DNA of 64,000 bases, taken from assembly GCA_029990175.1 (NCBI GenBank), contig JARKIP010000065.1:22918501-22982500 (forward strand), given 5' to 3'. Of the stretch, positions 32,975 to 43,733 are shown in pieces; positions within the stretch are counted from its first letter, which is position 1, and every line of letters starts with the position of its first letter. The DNA is from Petunia secreta. Lineage: Eukaryota; Streptophyta; Magnoliopsida; Solanales; Solanaceae. A program made the translations under genes and the position numbers. The notes beneath the pieces were generated by a model, which searched no databases, had not been told where the DNA came from, and was given only the letters and a program-made list of their open reading frames with translations.

Positions 32975-33584
32975 GATTAATCACAGCATCTCCTTTCCGT
33001 ATTTGTTGCGAGGTACTTCTCCACGAAGTTGTTAAAAAAGACGCTATTGGAAATGACGAATAATTTAACATTATTAACATTTCCTATACCTTTTACTTTA
33101 TTTTATTTCTTATATTTTTACATACTAATTAATTTATTTTCATTTTACGAGGTACCTTGGGATGAGATTTATCTAAGAAGAAGCCAAATAGTGAATTTAA
33201 ACTTTTTTATTTAATCTTAATTATTATATGCATATTATCGTAGTTATTTATTTCTTTGTCTATTTAGTTATTTATTTTGTTTTCTTATTTACTTTTAATT
33301 GCTTAGATTTCCAATTATTTAGACCGCTGGTACCAACATTTGGTGGAGACTGCGAGGCGCCTGACACTTTTCTTTTGGGTTAACTTGAACCCTTATCTGC
33401 AATTTCTGGTTCGTAGACCAAGTTTCAGAGTTAATTATAAAATTGGCTAGAAACAAAGTAGGTTCCGTAATATGCATAGTTAAAAAATATGTTAGGTGGC
33501 GAATCCAATTCTTTACCCGTAAGTTCCAATAAGTCGAGCCCTATTTCGAACTTTAACCAGTTCGGAGAAAAATAGGTCTCGACA
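30391..33584 (+). repeat. G1 3' LTR (Tat/Ogre type)
   Basis: TGTTGACACCCAATTTTG...GGTCTCGACA, 3194 bp. Homologous to 56727-60435 but with one copy of the 3' module that is duplicated there. A TATA-like element CATATAAGG lies at about 31304. It contains (TA)n at 30728-30765 and 30922-30947, and (ATT)n at 32576-32611 and 32895-32974. The flank at 33585 is not a PBS, so this is the terminal LTR of G1. Confidence 0.85.
32895..32974. repeat. (ATT)n microsatellite in the G1 LTR
   Basis: About 27 perfect trinucleotide units in a longer ATT-rich region. A matching tract is at 58896-58974 in the G2 LTR, so it is a conserved, length-variable part of the LTR. Confidence 0.9.
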
Positions 33585-34078
33585 ATGACAAGCACAATAA
33601 TTGACTCCATTGATCATGTCCGAAGACGGGTTGTAGATTTCCTCCCCCTACGAGTGGCTTCAGAATTCCTATCTCTTTCATATTTCATACTAACCTTCTT
33701 GGACTTCAACTGAAAATGTGAACTCTCTTTAATATTAGAGCCAGGTCCAAGTTCTTGGCTGGATTGTGAATAGGGTAGAAATCACTCCTGCTTTGATTAT
33801 TGCTTCGTTCTTATCCTTCAATTAATGAAAATTTTCAGTGTCATGCGCTGGAGCTCCAGTGTCTGCAATAGGTAAATCAATCCGACTACTTTCAACTGTT
33901 CAAACTTTTGGGCAATAGGCTCAGATAGAGGCGTGTATGTTTTGACCGTCTTTTTACAGGGCTTTGCCACAATTGGTCTACCTTCGCTAATATAAGCTTT
34001 TGGATGATGACTTGCCGAAGATTGATGACTTGGAAATGGTTGATAATTTGGTAGGCCTTGGTAAATATGCGGCTGTGG
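33585..34078 (-). pseudogene. H: Tat/Ogre-like gag remnant, distal part
   Basis: The minus strand encodes YTPLSEPIAQKFEQLK at about 33890-33935 and a Pro/Gln/His-rich stretch upstream (PQPHIYQGLPNY). This is typical of the region before the zinc knuckle in Tat/Ogre Gag. The frame decays after FEQLKVVGLI. It joins in sense to 41629-41962 when E is removed. Confidence 0.7.
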
Positions 34079-34083
34079 GTAAG

Positions 34084-34837
34084 TGGTGCAATGCAATTCC
34101 CGAAGGGGTTGCTAGCACAAACGCGGAAGAACAAACAAGAAAGATTAAGATAAAAGCAAGACAAAACTTGCTTCTTTCGAAAGAACAGTGAGGAACCTGT
34201 CTCAAAGCTCAATCAAAAGGAATACAAGGATCACCTATACTATGCAACAATCCTCAAGAGAACATTGCCTCTTGCAAACTGAATGATCAAGAGGAATGTT
34301 CAATCGGACTAACCGAAAGCCACAAGTCCTTTAAAGCCCTCACCGGGGTTTTGCTCACGACGGAGACAAGAAGAAATGTGCTCGGCACTTTCATTCAATT
34401 CATCAATGTTCAAAAAACTAGCTACTTACAATGAAAGGAAACAGTGTTTATATAGGAAATACTAAGGGTAAACTAGTAAATAGGTCACAGTTGACCAATA
34501 GAAATAAGCCACGCAGGGCTGAGATAAAATGTGTTCGGCAGACTTTGACTTCGGTAAGCCTTGGCTTCGGTTCTCGATTGTCTGCTCGAACACACACTTG
34601 TTGCCTTTGGACGCTCAATTGTCTTCGAGCTCATTGTCCTCGGTCACTTTGCCTTCGGGGTCAAATCTGAAGATAATGCCTTCGATTCTTGAGCTCGGCC
34701 ACTCAGCTTCGGAGCAATTGTTTTCCTTCGGCCAGGCTAAGTGAACGTGCACATTGTGCAGCAGCTTGACTTGGCTTCTTGTCATCGGTCTCCTCGGTGG
34801 ATCGATCACTTGATCAGCACGTGATCGGGCTGCATCA
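34084..34837 (-). repeat. Element E 3' LTR
   Basis: Contains the last codons of the pol frame (stop at 34615-34617) and a TATA-like TATATAAA on the minus strand at 34447-34454. PPT at 34838-34852 (minus strand AAGAAGGGGAGGA). Confidence 0.93.
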
Positions 34838-37800
34838 TCCTCCCCTTCTTGAAAAGATTTCGTCCTCGAAATCAAGCCCTCCTCGTCCTCCGAAGTTGGA
34901 CCTACAACACAAGGAACTAAGTCAGCAACATTAAAGGTGTTGGACACGTTATACTCACCAGGGAGGTCGATCACGTAGGCATTGTTGTTGATCTTGGTCA
35001 ACACTTGAAATGGACCATCCCCTCGAGGAGCCAACTTTCCTTTCCTTTGGTTCGGGAAGCGTTCCTTTCGGAAGTGAACCCAAACCCAATCTCCCTTCTT
35101 TAATTCCAACTTTTTACGCCCCTTGTTTTTCTTTAAGGCAACCTTTGCATAGGCCTCCTCGAGGTTCTTCTTCACCTTTGCATGCAATTCGATCAAGGCA
35201 GCTGCTCGTCGAGTACCTTCAAAATCAAGAACAGAATCTCGAGGCAATGGGGTTAAATCAAGTGGAATCAAAGGATTAAAGCCATACACACATTCAAACG
35301 GGGTCATGTTGATCATTCTATGCACCGTTCGATTGTATGCAAACTCCATCATGGGCAAACGATCAGCCCAGTTTCCAACCTTCCCTTTGGTCATTGCCCG
35401 AAGCAAAGATCCCAAGGTTCGGTTAACTACCTCGGTCTGTCCATCAGTCTGAGGATGGTGAGACGTCGAGAATAGTAGCTTGGTGCCGAGGGCACCCCAC
35501 AAACACTTCCAAAAATGACTCAAGAACTTCGAGTCTCGATCACTCACAATAGTACGAAGTACACCATGCAATTTTAACACGTTAGAAGCAAACAATGTAG
35601 CTACATGCTGTGCATCATCACACTTTTTGCAAGGAATAAAGTGAGCCATTTTTGAAAAACGGTCAACCACAACGAAGATGCTATCATGTCCTCCCCCCGA
35701 CCTCGGTAACCCCAAGACAAAGTCCATGGATATATCAACCCAAGGTCGATCAGGCACAGGCAACGGGGTGTACAATCCATGAGGGTTGGACTTCGATTTT
35801 GCTTTCTTGCAAACGAGACAAGCGTTGCAAAGCTTTTCCACATCTCGTCGCATTTTGGGCCAATGGAACTGCTCGGTCAAGATACCAAGAGTTTTATCGA
35901 CACCGAAGTGTCCCATCAGTCCACCTGAGTGAGCTTCTCGAACCAAGAGCTCTCTCCACGATGACACTGGCACACAAACCCTCCCATTTTTGAAGAGGTA
36001 GCCATCATGCCACTGATATTTCTCAACCTTTCGGCCACTCAAGATTGCGTCTCGAACACATTTCAGCTTGGGATCGTCCTCGTACATCGACTTGATGCTT
36101 TCGAATCCCATGAGCCTAGAGGCGAGAGTGGTCGCTAAGGCAAATTTTCTTGATAGCGCATCGGCCACAACATTATCTTTTCCCTTTTTGTAATGAATTA
36201 CATAGGGAAAGCTTTCAATAAATTCAACCCACTTGGCATGTCTTCGATTCAATTTCTCCTGACCTCGGAGATGTTTCAAAGACTCATGATCACTCTTGAT
36301 CACAAACTCTCGAGGCCACAAATAATGCTGCCAATGGGCGAGTGCTCGAACGAGGGCATACAACTCTTTGTCATACGTAGAGTAACTCAAAGTTGCACCC
36401 TTAAGCTTTTCGCTAAAGTAGGCGATCGGCTTCGAATCTTGCATGAGCACTCCTCCGATCCCAACTCCAGACGCATCACACTCGACTTCGAATGCTTTGC
36501 CGAAGTCAGGGAGTTGCAACAACGGGGCAGAACAAAGCCTCCGCTTCAACTCTTGGAAAGCCCTCTCTTGGGACTCTCCCCACACAAATGGATTGTGTTT
36601 CTTCACCAGCTCGGTTAAAGGAGCTGCCACGGTGCTAAAGTCACGAACAAACCTTTGGTAAAACCTAGCTAAGCCATGGAAGCTACGAACTTGTGATACC
36701 GAGGTTGGAGTTGGCCAATCTTTGATGGCTTCGACTTTTGATTCGTCGACTTCGACACCATTAGCACTGACAACAAATCCAAGAAAGACTACACGATCGA
36801 CACCAAAGGCGCATTTCTTGAAGTTGGCATACAACTTCTCTTCTCGAAGCTTTTCAAGTACTTGCCTTAGGTGGTCGACATGTTCATCCACGGTTCTGCT
36901 ATAAACAAGTATGTCATCGAAATAAACGACAACAAACTTATTTATGAACGGTTTGAGCACATGGTTCATCAATCGCATGAATGTGCTCGGTGCATTGGAT
37001 AAGCCAAAAGGCATCACCAACCATTCATAGAGACCGAATTTGGTCTTGAATGCGGTTTTCCACTCGTCCCCGGGTTTCATTCGGATCTGATGGTAACCGG
37101 ACCTGAGGTCTATCTTCGTAAAGCATGAAGAACCACTTAACTCATCTAGCATGTCATCTAATCAAGGGATAGGATGACGATACTTTACCGTTATTTTGTT
37201 GACTGCTCGACAGTCAACACACATTCGCCATGTTCCATCCTTCTTCGGGACAAGGATAACAGGAACGGCGCAAGGACTCAAGCTCTCACGAACGAGGCCC
37301 TTGTTCAGCAATTCATCAACCTGCCGTTGGAGCTCTTTGGTGTCTTCGGGATTACACCGGTATGCAGGTTTGTTAGGGATTTGAGACCCTGGTACGAAGT
37401 CAATTTGGTGCTCGATTCCCCTCAACGGAGGTAATCCACCTGGCATTTCCTCGGGAAACATGTCCTCGAAGTCCTGCAAAACTTTACGAACAAACAAAGG
37501 CAAAGGGTTATCATTAGAAAAATCATCATTAGAGTTTAGAAAGATACCCTTGTGCACGAGGCAAATCATCATCTGACCGTGGTCGTTGCCTCGTAAGATC
37601 TCACCGGGTTGCATGATTGCACAAATTCCTTTCACTTCGATCGGTGAGTTTGTCTCTTCGGGCCCCAATTTCGCTCCCATCGGAAGCTTAGCTTTGGCCG
37701 CTTCTTTCAATTCTTTCATTCGTTTATAGTCCTCGGTGACTTGTTTTGGAGACAAGGGTTTGAGTACGAAACTCTTCCCATCAAGCTTCACAGTGTAAGT

Positions 37801-39666
37801 GTTGGATCTGCCATTGTGAACAGCTGTTCGGTCATACTGCCACGGTCGACCCAATAGCAAATGACAAGCTTGCATCGGAACCACATCGAATATCATTTCA
37901 TCTTGATACTCTCCGATTTTGAACTTGATCCACACTTGTTTGACAACTCTCAATTCTCCACACTCATTCAGCCATTGTAACTTGTAAGGGTGGGGATGCT
38001 TCATCGTAGGTAATCCCATTTGTGAAACCAAAGTTTGGCTCACTACATTGGCACAACTACCGGAATCAACGATCATCGAACACACCTTTCCCCTCACTCG
38101 ACATCGGGCATGAAAGAGGTTTTCTCTTTGGTTGTCCTCTTCTTCAAGAGTCATGCAGCTCAAATTCCTTCGAACCACAAGAAACATTTCCGGATGATCA
38201 GCTTCGGCAGCCTCATGATCATCATCAACTTCAGCTCGATCAGTCTCCTCGATAAGTTCCTCCTCGGTGTCACTCGCTTGCTCATGGACGGTTCCATCTT
38301 CGAGCAAAAGCATAACTTTGCGAGTTGGACACTCTTTTGCCATGTGACCATAACCTTTGCATTTGTGACACTGAATATTTGAAGCACTAGGAGAGTTTAG
38401 TTGCACTTTACCTCCCACTTCTCTTGGTTGGTTACCGGTCACACCTCTTTCGAAGGGTCTCTTCGAATCTCGAACAGTGTTAGCACTTGTTTGGTTTGGA
38501 CTCTTCCATTCTTTACCTCGGTTCAAAGGAGTAGAAGTAGTGACTCCTCGATACCGGTTTGCCTTATCGTCCTTCACCAATTTTTCAGCTTCGGTGGCAG
38601 CATCAAACACACCTTCCAACGTGTGGTACACGTGGAGTCTCAACTGAGATGACACGTCCCTAGCCAAGCCATTTTTGAATCTGATAATGGCTTGCTCTTC
38701 GTCTTCGACCAGATCAAGATTCAATCGAACCTTTTCAAACTCATCGTGGTACTCTTGGACTGACTTGGACCCTTGCTTTAACTCATAGAGCTTTTGCATT
38801 TGAGTCTGCCTGTACTTGGCACTCAAGTACTTACCATCCATCGCTCTCATCAACTGTGGCCACGTATTGACTACTGGATAGTCATTCCTTCGTCTATGCC
38901 TCTTGTCAGATTCCCACCATGTTGATGCATAAGCTTCGAACGAAGCAATGGCATGGGCAGCTTTTCTCTCATCAGTCATCTCATTGGTTTCAAAGATGCG
39001 CTCCATTTTAAGCTTCCATTCAAGATACTCGTCGGGATCACTAGTTCCTTTAAAGGGTGGAATAGTGATCTTGACACTGTTCAAATTTGAGTCTCGAACA
39101 GCTCTAGCCTGTTCGGGAAACTCATCTTCTCGATCATCAGCCTCACGCTCAATATTTCTTCCAACATTTGCGCCTCGGCCTCGACCTCGGAAATTTCCAC
39201 GACCTCGGTGAGCTTGCCTTCGTTGAGCGAATGGCGGCTCACGCTCATATTCGTCCTCGGGAAATTCCTCTTCATCAATCTCTTCGGTTACAGCACCAAG
39301 GTCTCTTCGGGTCCTTGGAAGTGGTAACCTCTCTCCTCGGGGAATGCCCAAGTTTTGATTTCCAGCTTGGGGATTGCCCAAGTTTTGTTGTGCTTGGGGA
39401 TTGCCCAAGTTAAGCTCTCTTCGAATTGTCTCACTCGTCAACTGATGTTGTCGAAGAAGCTCAGCATACAGCTCAGGTTTCATCGGAGTGGATTCGCTTG
39501 TTCCAGCGCCGGACCCATTTATGGCCACGGACGCACTTCCCTGCTCGAGGTTAGCTACTCGAGCACTCACTCCTCTTACATCGGCACTGACACTTTGTAT
39601 CGCAGCCATGAGATCGGCTAACGACAACTCAGGCTTCTCAATGCTTTTGCCATCGTTTCCAGCCAT
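34615..39666 (-). CDS. gag-pol polyprotein of element E, one premature stop
   Basis: A 1,683-codon frame from ATG 39666 (MAGNDGKSIE) to the stop at 34615-34617, broken only by TGA at 37162-37164. Approximate order: Gag (WWES at about residue 250); CCHC knuckle CHKCKGYGHMAKEC (432-446); protease D-S-G (533); RT with YFDD (914-917); RNase H (1000-1130); integrase with HHCC, then D (MDF), D (SDRD) and E (TEVVNR) with 35 residues between the last two; C-terminal GPFQVL...TFNVADL. The frame reads through the PPT (SFQEGEDDAA) and about 73 codons into the LTR, as known for CRM elements. The stop replaces Arg in HPIP-R-LDD: CGA to TGA, a CpG transition expected from cytosine methylation. The ATG was preferred because the open frame above it has no other ATG. 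Confidence 0.93.
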
Positions 39667-39671
39667 TGTAC

Positions 39672-39732
39672 CTGCACAAGTCAAAGATCAAACAAAAGTT
39701 AGGGTTAGAAATCACCTCACACACTCCCTCAC
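39672..39732 (-). promoter_or_regulatory. Candidate short leader intron before gag, element E
   Basis: Minus strand: CAAAG|GTGAGGG donor-like, CTAACCCTAAC possible branch site, TTGTGCAG|GTAC acceptor-like, 61 bp, six bp before the ATG. Matches the layout in B and I. Confidence 0.4.
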
Positions 39733-39996
39733 CTTTGATGGGTGGCACTCGGGTCCACTCAATTTATGGGTTCGGTTTTTGATCACTCAAGGACTTGTTA
39801 ACAGTGGCTCGTCCAATTGATCGGTCCTCTAAGATCCTTCAAGTTCGACAATAGTCACTGCCTCTTCGGGAAGAGTGAAGTGATGTTCGACTCGATGGAA
39901 CGGACGCTTTTAACTGAGCTCGGGGAGTCAAAAGAATTTTCTACGAAAGTTTGGACTTCGGTCACCCCTTCGCACGAATTCCTATCAGCTTAAAAG

Positions 39997-40044
39997 AGTT
40001 AGTACGACCTTGAGTAGGACAATTACTCAAAAGATCCACCAACT
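39997..40044 (-). promoter_or_regulatory. Conserved leader hairpin, element E
   Basis: Minus strand AGTTGGT (40044-40038) pairs with ACTAACT (40003-39997) with one G-U. The inner arms TTGAGTA and TACTCAA add a second helix. The CCTACT motif is at 40018-40013. More diverged than in the other five elements. Confidence 0.5.
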
Positions 40045-40854
40045 AGAGTTTGACACGAAAGAAAGTGAGAACCTAGGAGAATCTACCCTTTGATTCCCTT
40101 TTGGAATCTTTTTCGATCACACCCACTCCTGTCCGTACAAGAGTGGTCCCTCCTTGGTACGGATAGGGTTTTACCTTATCCACTTTCCTTTTTCAGCCGA
40201 CAATTTCACCTGGGGTTTTGATGTTAAAATTTTAACCCCTTTCTTCTTCAATGGAACAGTGACCTTGCTCCGGCGTACGGACACAACAACTTCGGTTTAC
40301 TGACCACAAATTTTCTAACAAGATCTGGGTTGCTTTCGACTCCGGTTCCAATCGACGGAGGAATTAAAGTTCTTCGAGCCAAGACTAGCTCGACGTGTCG
40401 TACACTGTTACGAACTTGTAACAATTTTCCGGTGTACAGACAACGTTTCCAACTTAAGAACTTCGATTTTAAGCAATAAACAAACCCAAATCACTCAAGA
40501 ACCACCAACCTTCATCGGTCTCCACCAACACGGCTGGGGTTTGATTTCCAGTCACCAAGGAAGCTCAAAAACAATCCAAAATTCACCAAGAAACCCTAGT
40601 CACGAAATCAGTACGTCGGGTATTCGTTGGAATCAGAACTCGATGGTGAACAAGAATCCAAGATTGTTTTTCCCAAACAACCAACAATCAAACACAATTT
40701 TTGAATTTTCTTTTAACACTTTTTTTTTTTTTTGGTAAGAACACCAACAGTAACAAACAAAACAGGAACACGAAACGGAAACAAAGACACAAAACGCACG
40801 AAAATGAAGATAACGTGAACAGGATTTGGGGTTGTAGAAACAAGCCCAAACCGT

Positions 40855-40866
40855 GCTCTGATACCA
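40855..40866 (-). other. Element E primer-binding site
   Basis: TGGTATCAGAGC on the minus strand, three nt after the 5' LTR. Confidence 0.92.
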
Positions 40867-40869
40867 AGA

Positions 40870-41623
40870 TGGTGCAATGCAATTCCCGAAGGGGTTGCTA
40901 GCACAAACGCGGAAGAACAAACAAGAAAGATTAAGATAAAAGCAAGACAAAACTTGCTTCTTTCGAAAGAACAGTGAGGAACCTGTCTCAAAGCTCAATC
41001 AAAAGGAATACAAGGATCACCTATACTATGCAGCAATCTTCAAGAGAACATTGCCTCTTGCAAACTGAATGATCAAGAGGAATGTTCAATCGGACTAACC
41101 GAAAGCCACAAGTCCTTTAAAGCCCTCACCGGGGTTTTGCTCACGACGGAGACAAGAAGAAATGTGCTCGGCACTTTCATTCAATTCATCAATGTTCAAA
41201 AAACTAGCTACTTACAATGAAAGGAAACAGTGTTTATATAGGAAATACTAAGGGTAAACTAGTAAATAGGTAACAGTTCACCAATAGAAATAAGCCACGC
41301 AGGGTTGAGATAAAATGTGTTCGGCAGACTTTGACTTCGGTAAGCCTTGGCTTCGGTTCTCGATTGTCTGCTCGAACACACACTTGTTGCCTTCGGACGC
41401 TCAATTGTCTTCGAGCTCATTGTCCTCGGTCACTTTGCCTTCGGGCTCAAATCTGAAGATAATGCCTTCGATTCTTGAGCTCGGCCACTCAGCTTCGGAG
41501 CAATTGTTTTCCTTCGGCCAGGCTAAGTGAACGTGCACATCGTGCAGCAGCTTGGCTTGGCTTCTTGTCATCGGTCTCCTCGGTGGATCGATCACTTGAT
41601 CAGCACGTGATCGGGCTGCATCA
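40870..41623 (-). repeat. Element E 5' LTR
   Basis: 754 bp, TATATAAA on the minus strand at 41234-41241. Followed by TSD GTAAG. Confidence 0.93.
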
Positions 41624-41628
41624 GTAAG

Positions 41629-41962
41629 ACTGACAAACATATGGGTCACATAGGTGGTAGTTCAATGGAAGGTTAAAATCAGGTTTTGGTGCAAAAAGAG
41701 CATGGTAGTAATTGAGATAGTCAGAAATAGATGTGTTTTGGCCAAAAAAACTGTAAGGTGGGTTTGAATGACTTGGAGCATGTACCTCTTTTCTTTTCGT
41801 CTTATTTGTGTCAGATTGGGCCATTCCATTTGCAGCTTTTGGAGCAGCTGATTCAAGCATCATTCTGATCTCAATGGCTTCTCCCATCTTGACAATGTTA
41901 GCGAATATATTTCCATTGTGACCATCATTTGACAACAGATTTCGTAGTAGAGCTTACTATCC
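41629..41962 (-). pseudogene. H: Tat/Ogre-like gag remnant, proximal part
   Basis: The minus strand is open from about 41935 down to the E insertion (MGEAIEIRMMLE, SHSNPPYSFFGQN, YYHALFAPKPDFN). With 33585-34078 it forms one interrupted Gag C-terminal segment. The left end of the I/J complex cuts it at 41968. Confidence 0.7.
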
Positions 41963-41967
41963 TGAGA

Positions 41968-42674
41968 TGATACGGGTCAAATTGAGCTTCAAGCACTGAC
42001 CATCAAGAGCTGGGATTAGAGGATGCAAAGAACGAGAGATCAAGAGCATCAGAGAAGTGTTCGGGAGCATTTTGAAGATCGAAGCGTTAGCTCTAGGCCC
42101 AGGCGCCCCGCCCAGGCAAAGCAGGCGCTCCGCCCAAGCAGGGAGCAGCCCAGGCGCTCTGCCTATTCGACTCCACTGCCCAAATTGGGGCAAGTCCAAG
42201 CGCTCCGCCTCCCTTCCAGGTGCTCCGCCTAGTTGACTAGCATTCTGAGATTTTAGTCTAGTTATTTACTACTTTGGCCCTACGTGGCCTATTATGTGCA
42301 ATAAACTTGTAGGAGATTTTATGTCATTTTATTAGGAGTGTGGAACATCTATAAATACCACACTTAGTCATTTTATTTCATCAGCTTGTTTAGATTTGAA
42401 GAATAGACATAGAAAGAGAGGCATGGCCTTCTTCTTGTTGAAGCTTGAAGCTTCGGATTATCTCTTTGCTTGGAACCTATGGAGATTCGTCACTAGTACG
42501 GACTCATTGTATGGTTCAAGTTTTCCTTCCTCTCTCGAATATACATTCATGGTTTGAATCGTTTATCCATTCTTTTCTTCTATTTCTGTTCTTCCCCGTC
42601 CCTATTTTCTTGTCATCTTATGATTATTGCTTCCGCATCTTAGTTTATCGCTTCCGCCTATTTGATTCATATCA
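41968..42674 (+). repeat. Element I 5' LTR
   Basis: GGCG-NNN-CGCC-type array at 42098-42230 with loops CCC and CTC. TATAAATA at 42350-42357. Confidence 0.9.
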
Positions 42675-42677
42675 GTT

Positions 42678-42689
42678 TGGTATCAGAGC
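42678..42689 (+). other. Element I primer-binding site
   Basis: TGGTATCAGAGC three nt after the LTR. Confidence 0.92.
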
Positions 42690-43222
42690 AAGGCTTGGGT
42701 TTTGTTCGTACGAATCGACGTTCCTTGTTCATCGTATCTTTACTTTAGTTTTCTTGTTGTTGAAGTTCTTAGAAAGAAGAAAAATCAAAAAAAAAAAAAA
42801 AAAAAAAATTGGAATTTGAAAACCCCAAAATTGATAAACCCTTCTAAAACCCTTGTTCTTGATGATTCTTAGATGATTCATGCGTTGGATGGTTTTTGAT
42901 CGTTGAGTTGATTATCGCGGTTTGTTCTTCATTGAAATACAAACAATTTGAAACAAATTTTGTGAGATTTGGAGTTGTATAACACCAAAAATCGAAGAAT
43001 CAAAATCCAATTTGAAACCCTTTTGAAAACCCACTTTGAATCTTAAAATGATGATTGTGCTTTGATTATTGGATGTTTATGGGTGAAATTCATTGGGGTT
43101 TGTTGAAAATAACATTATCCAACTTTGGGTACCATAGATTTTGAAGAAACGGGGTGAAAACGTTGAAAATTTGGGTCAAAACCCATCAAAAACCCGTTTT
43201 CGGAAAAGGTGGAGCACCCACC

Positions 43223-43313
43223 CAGGCGGACCGCCCACCCACTAGGCGCCCCGCCCACTTAGGCTACTGGTCCAGACCCTAGGCGGACCGCCCACCCACC
43301 CAGGCAGACCCCC
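43223..43313 (+). repeat. Leader mini-hairpins, element I
   Basis: AGGCGGACCGCCC, AGGCGCCCCGCCC, AGGCGGACCGCCC and one damaged copy. Loops GAC and CCC. Confidence 0.72.
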
Positions 43314-43382
43314 CAGTTCACTGGTTGGCTCAATTTGTCTCGTTTCATGGTTTTTTGTATTTGTTTCGCTTCCAAACTTCTT

Positions 43383-43427
43383 GGTTAGTGTTTCTAAGGT
43401 ATTAGTCCTACTTTATTGACACTAATC
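43383..43427 (+). promoter_or_regulatory. Conserved leader hairpin, element I
   Basis: GGTTAGTGT (43383-43391) pairs with ACACTAATC (43419-43427). CCTACT at 43407-43412. Confidence 0.65.
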
Positions 43428-43669
43428 TCTGATCCTTTAGGGTGTTGTGTGTCTTGAAGTCTTTACTTAAAGTCGTAGCACTTGCTTGCTTCAAGTGCGC
43501 ATTAAAATAGCTTCCGTACATTGAGTCACCTAAACTCCATTCTGAACCATTACTTGGGTGTACTAGTTGATTGATCTTACCATTGTGGTTCCTAAAAGAG
43601 ATAAGGGCATCTTTGGTTGGGGTTTGGGAGTGTGCACCCTAAAAAGAGTGTTGAGAGCCACCACCAAAG

Positions 43670-43733
43670 GTAAGGGAGAGCAAGTGAGGTTCTTTATACT
43701 AACCTTTGCACTTTCTTAAAATATCTTTTGCAG
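43670..43733 (+). promoter_or_regulatory. Candidate short leader intron, element I
   Basis: CAAAG|GTAAGG donor, perfect TACTAAC branch-like heptamer at 43697-43703, T-rich tract, TTTTGCAG|GTAC acceptor; 64 bp. The best-scoring of the three copies by eye. Confidence 0.45.

Larger units (their letters stand above)
34084..41623 (-). mobile_element. Element E: nearly intact autonomous CRM-like gypsy element
   Basis: LTRs of 754 bp each (34084-34837 and 40870-41623), TSD GTAAG (34079-34083 and 41624-41628), PBS TGGTATCAGAGC on the minus strand, PPT, and a complete gag-pol broken by a single stop codon. About 9 differences between the LTRs, near 1.2 percent. The LTR ends are TGATGCAGCCCG and TTGCATTGCACCA, so the terminal inverted repeat is short, and the GGCG-NNN-CGCC arrays of the other elements are absent. 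It sits in the H gag remnant. Confidence 0.94.

Noticed and set aside
32811..33080. A minus-strand ORF with a long Asn run
   Set aside because: It is the translation of the (ATT)n microsatellite in the G1 LTR; the poly-Ile frame at 58847-59035 is the same artefact in G2.
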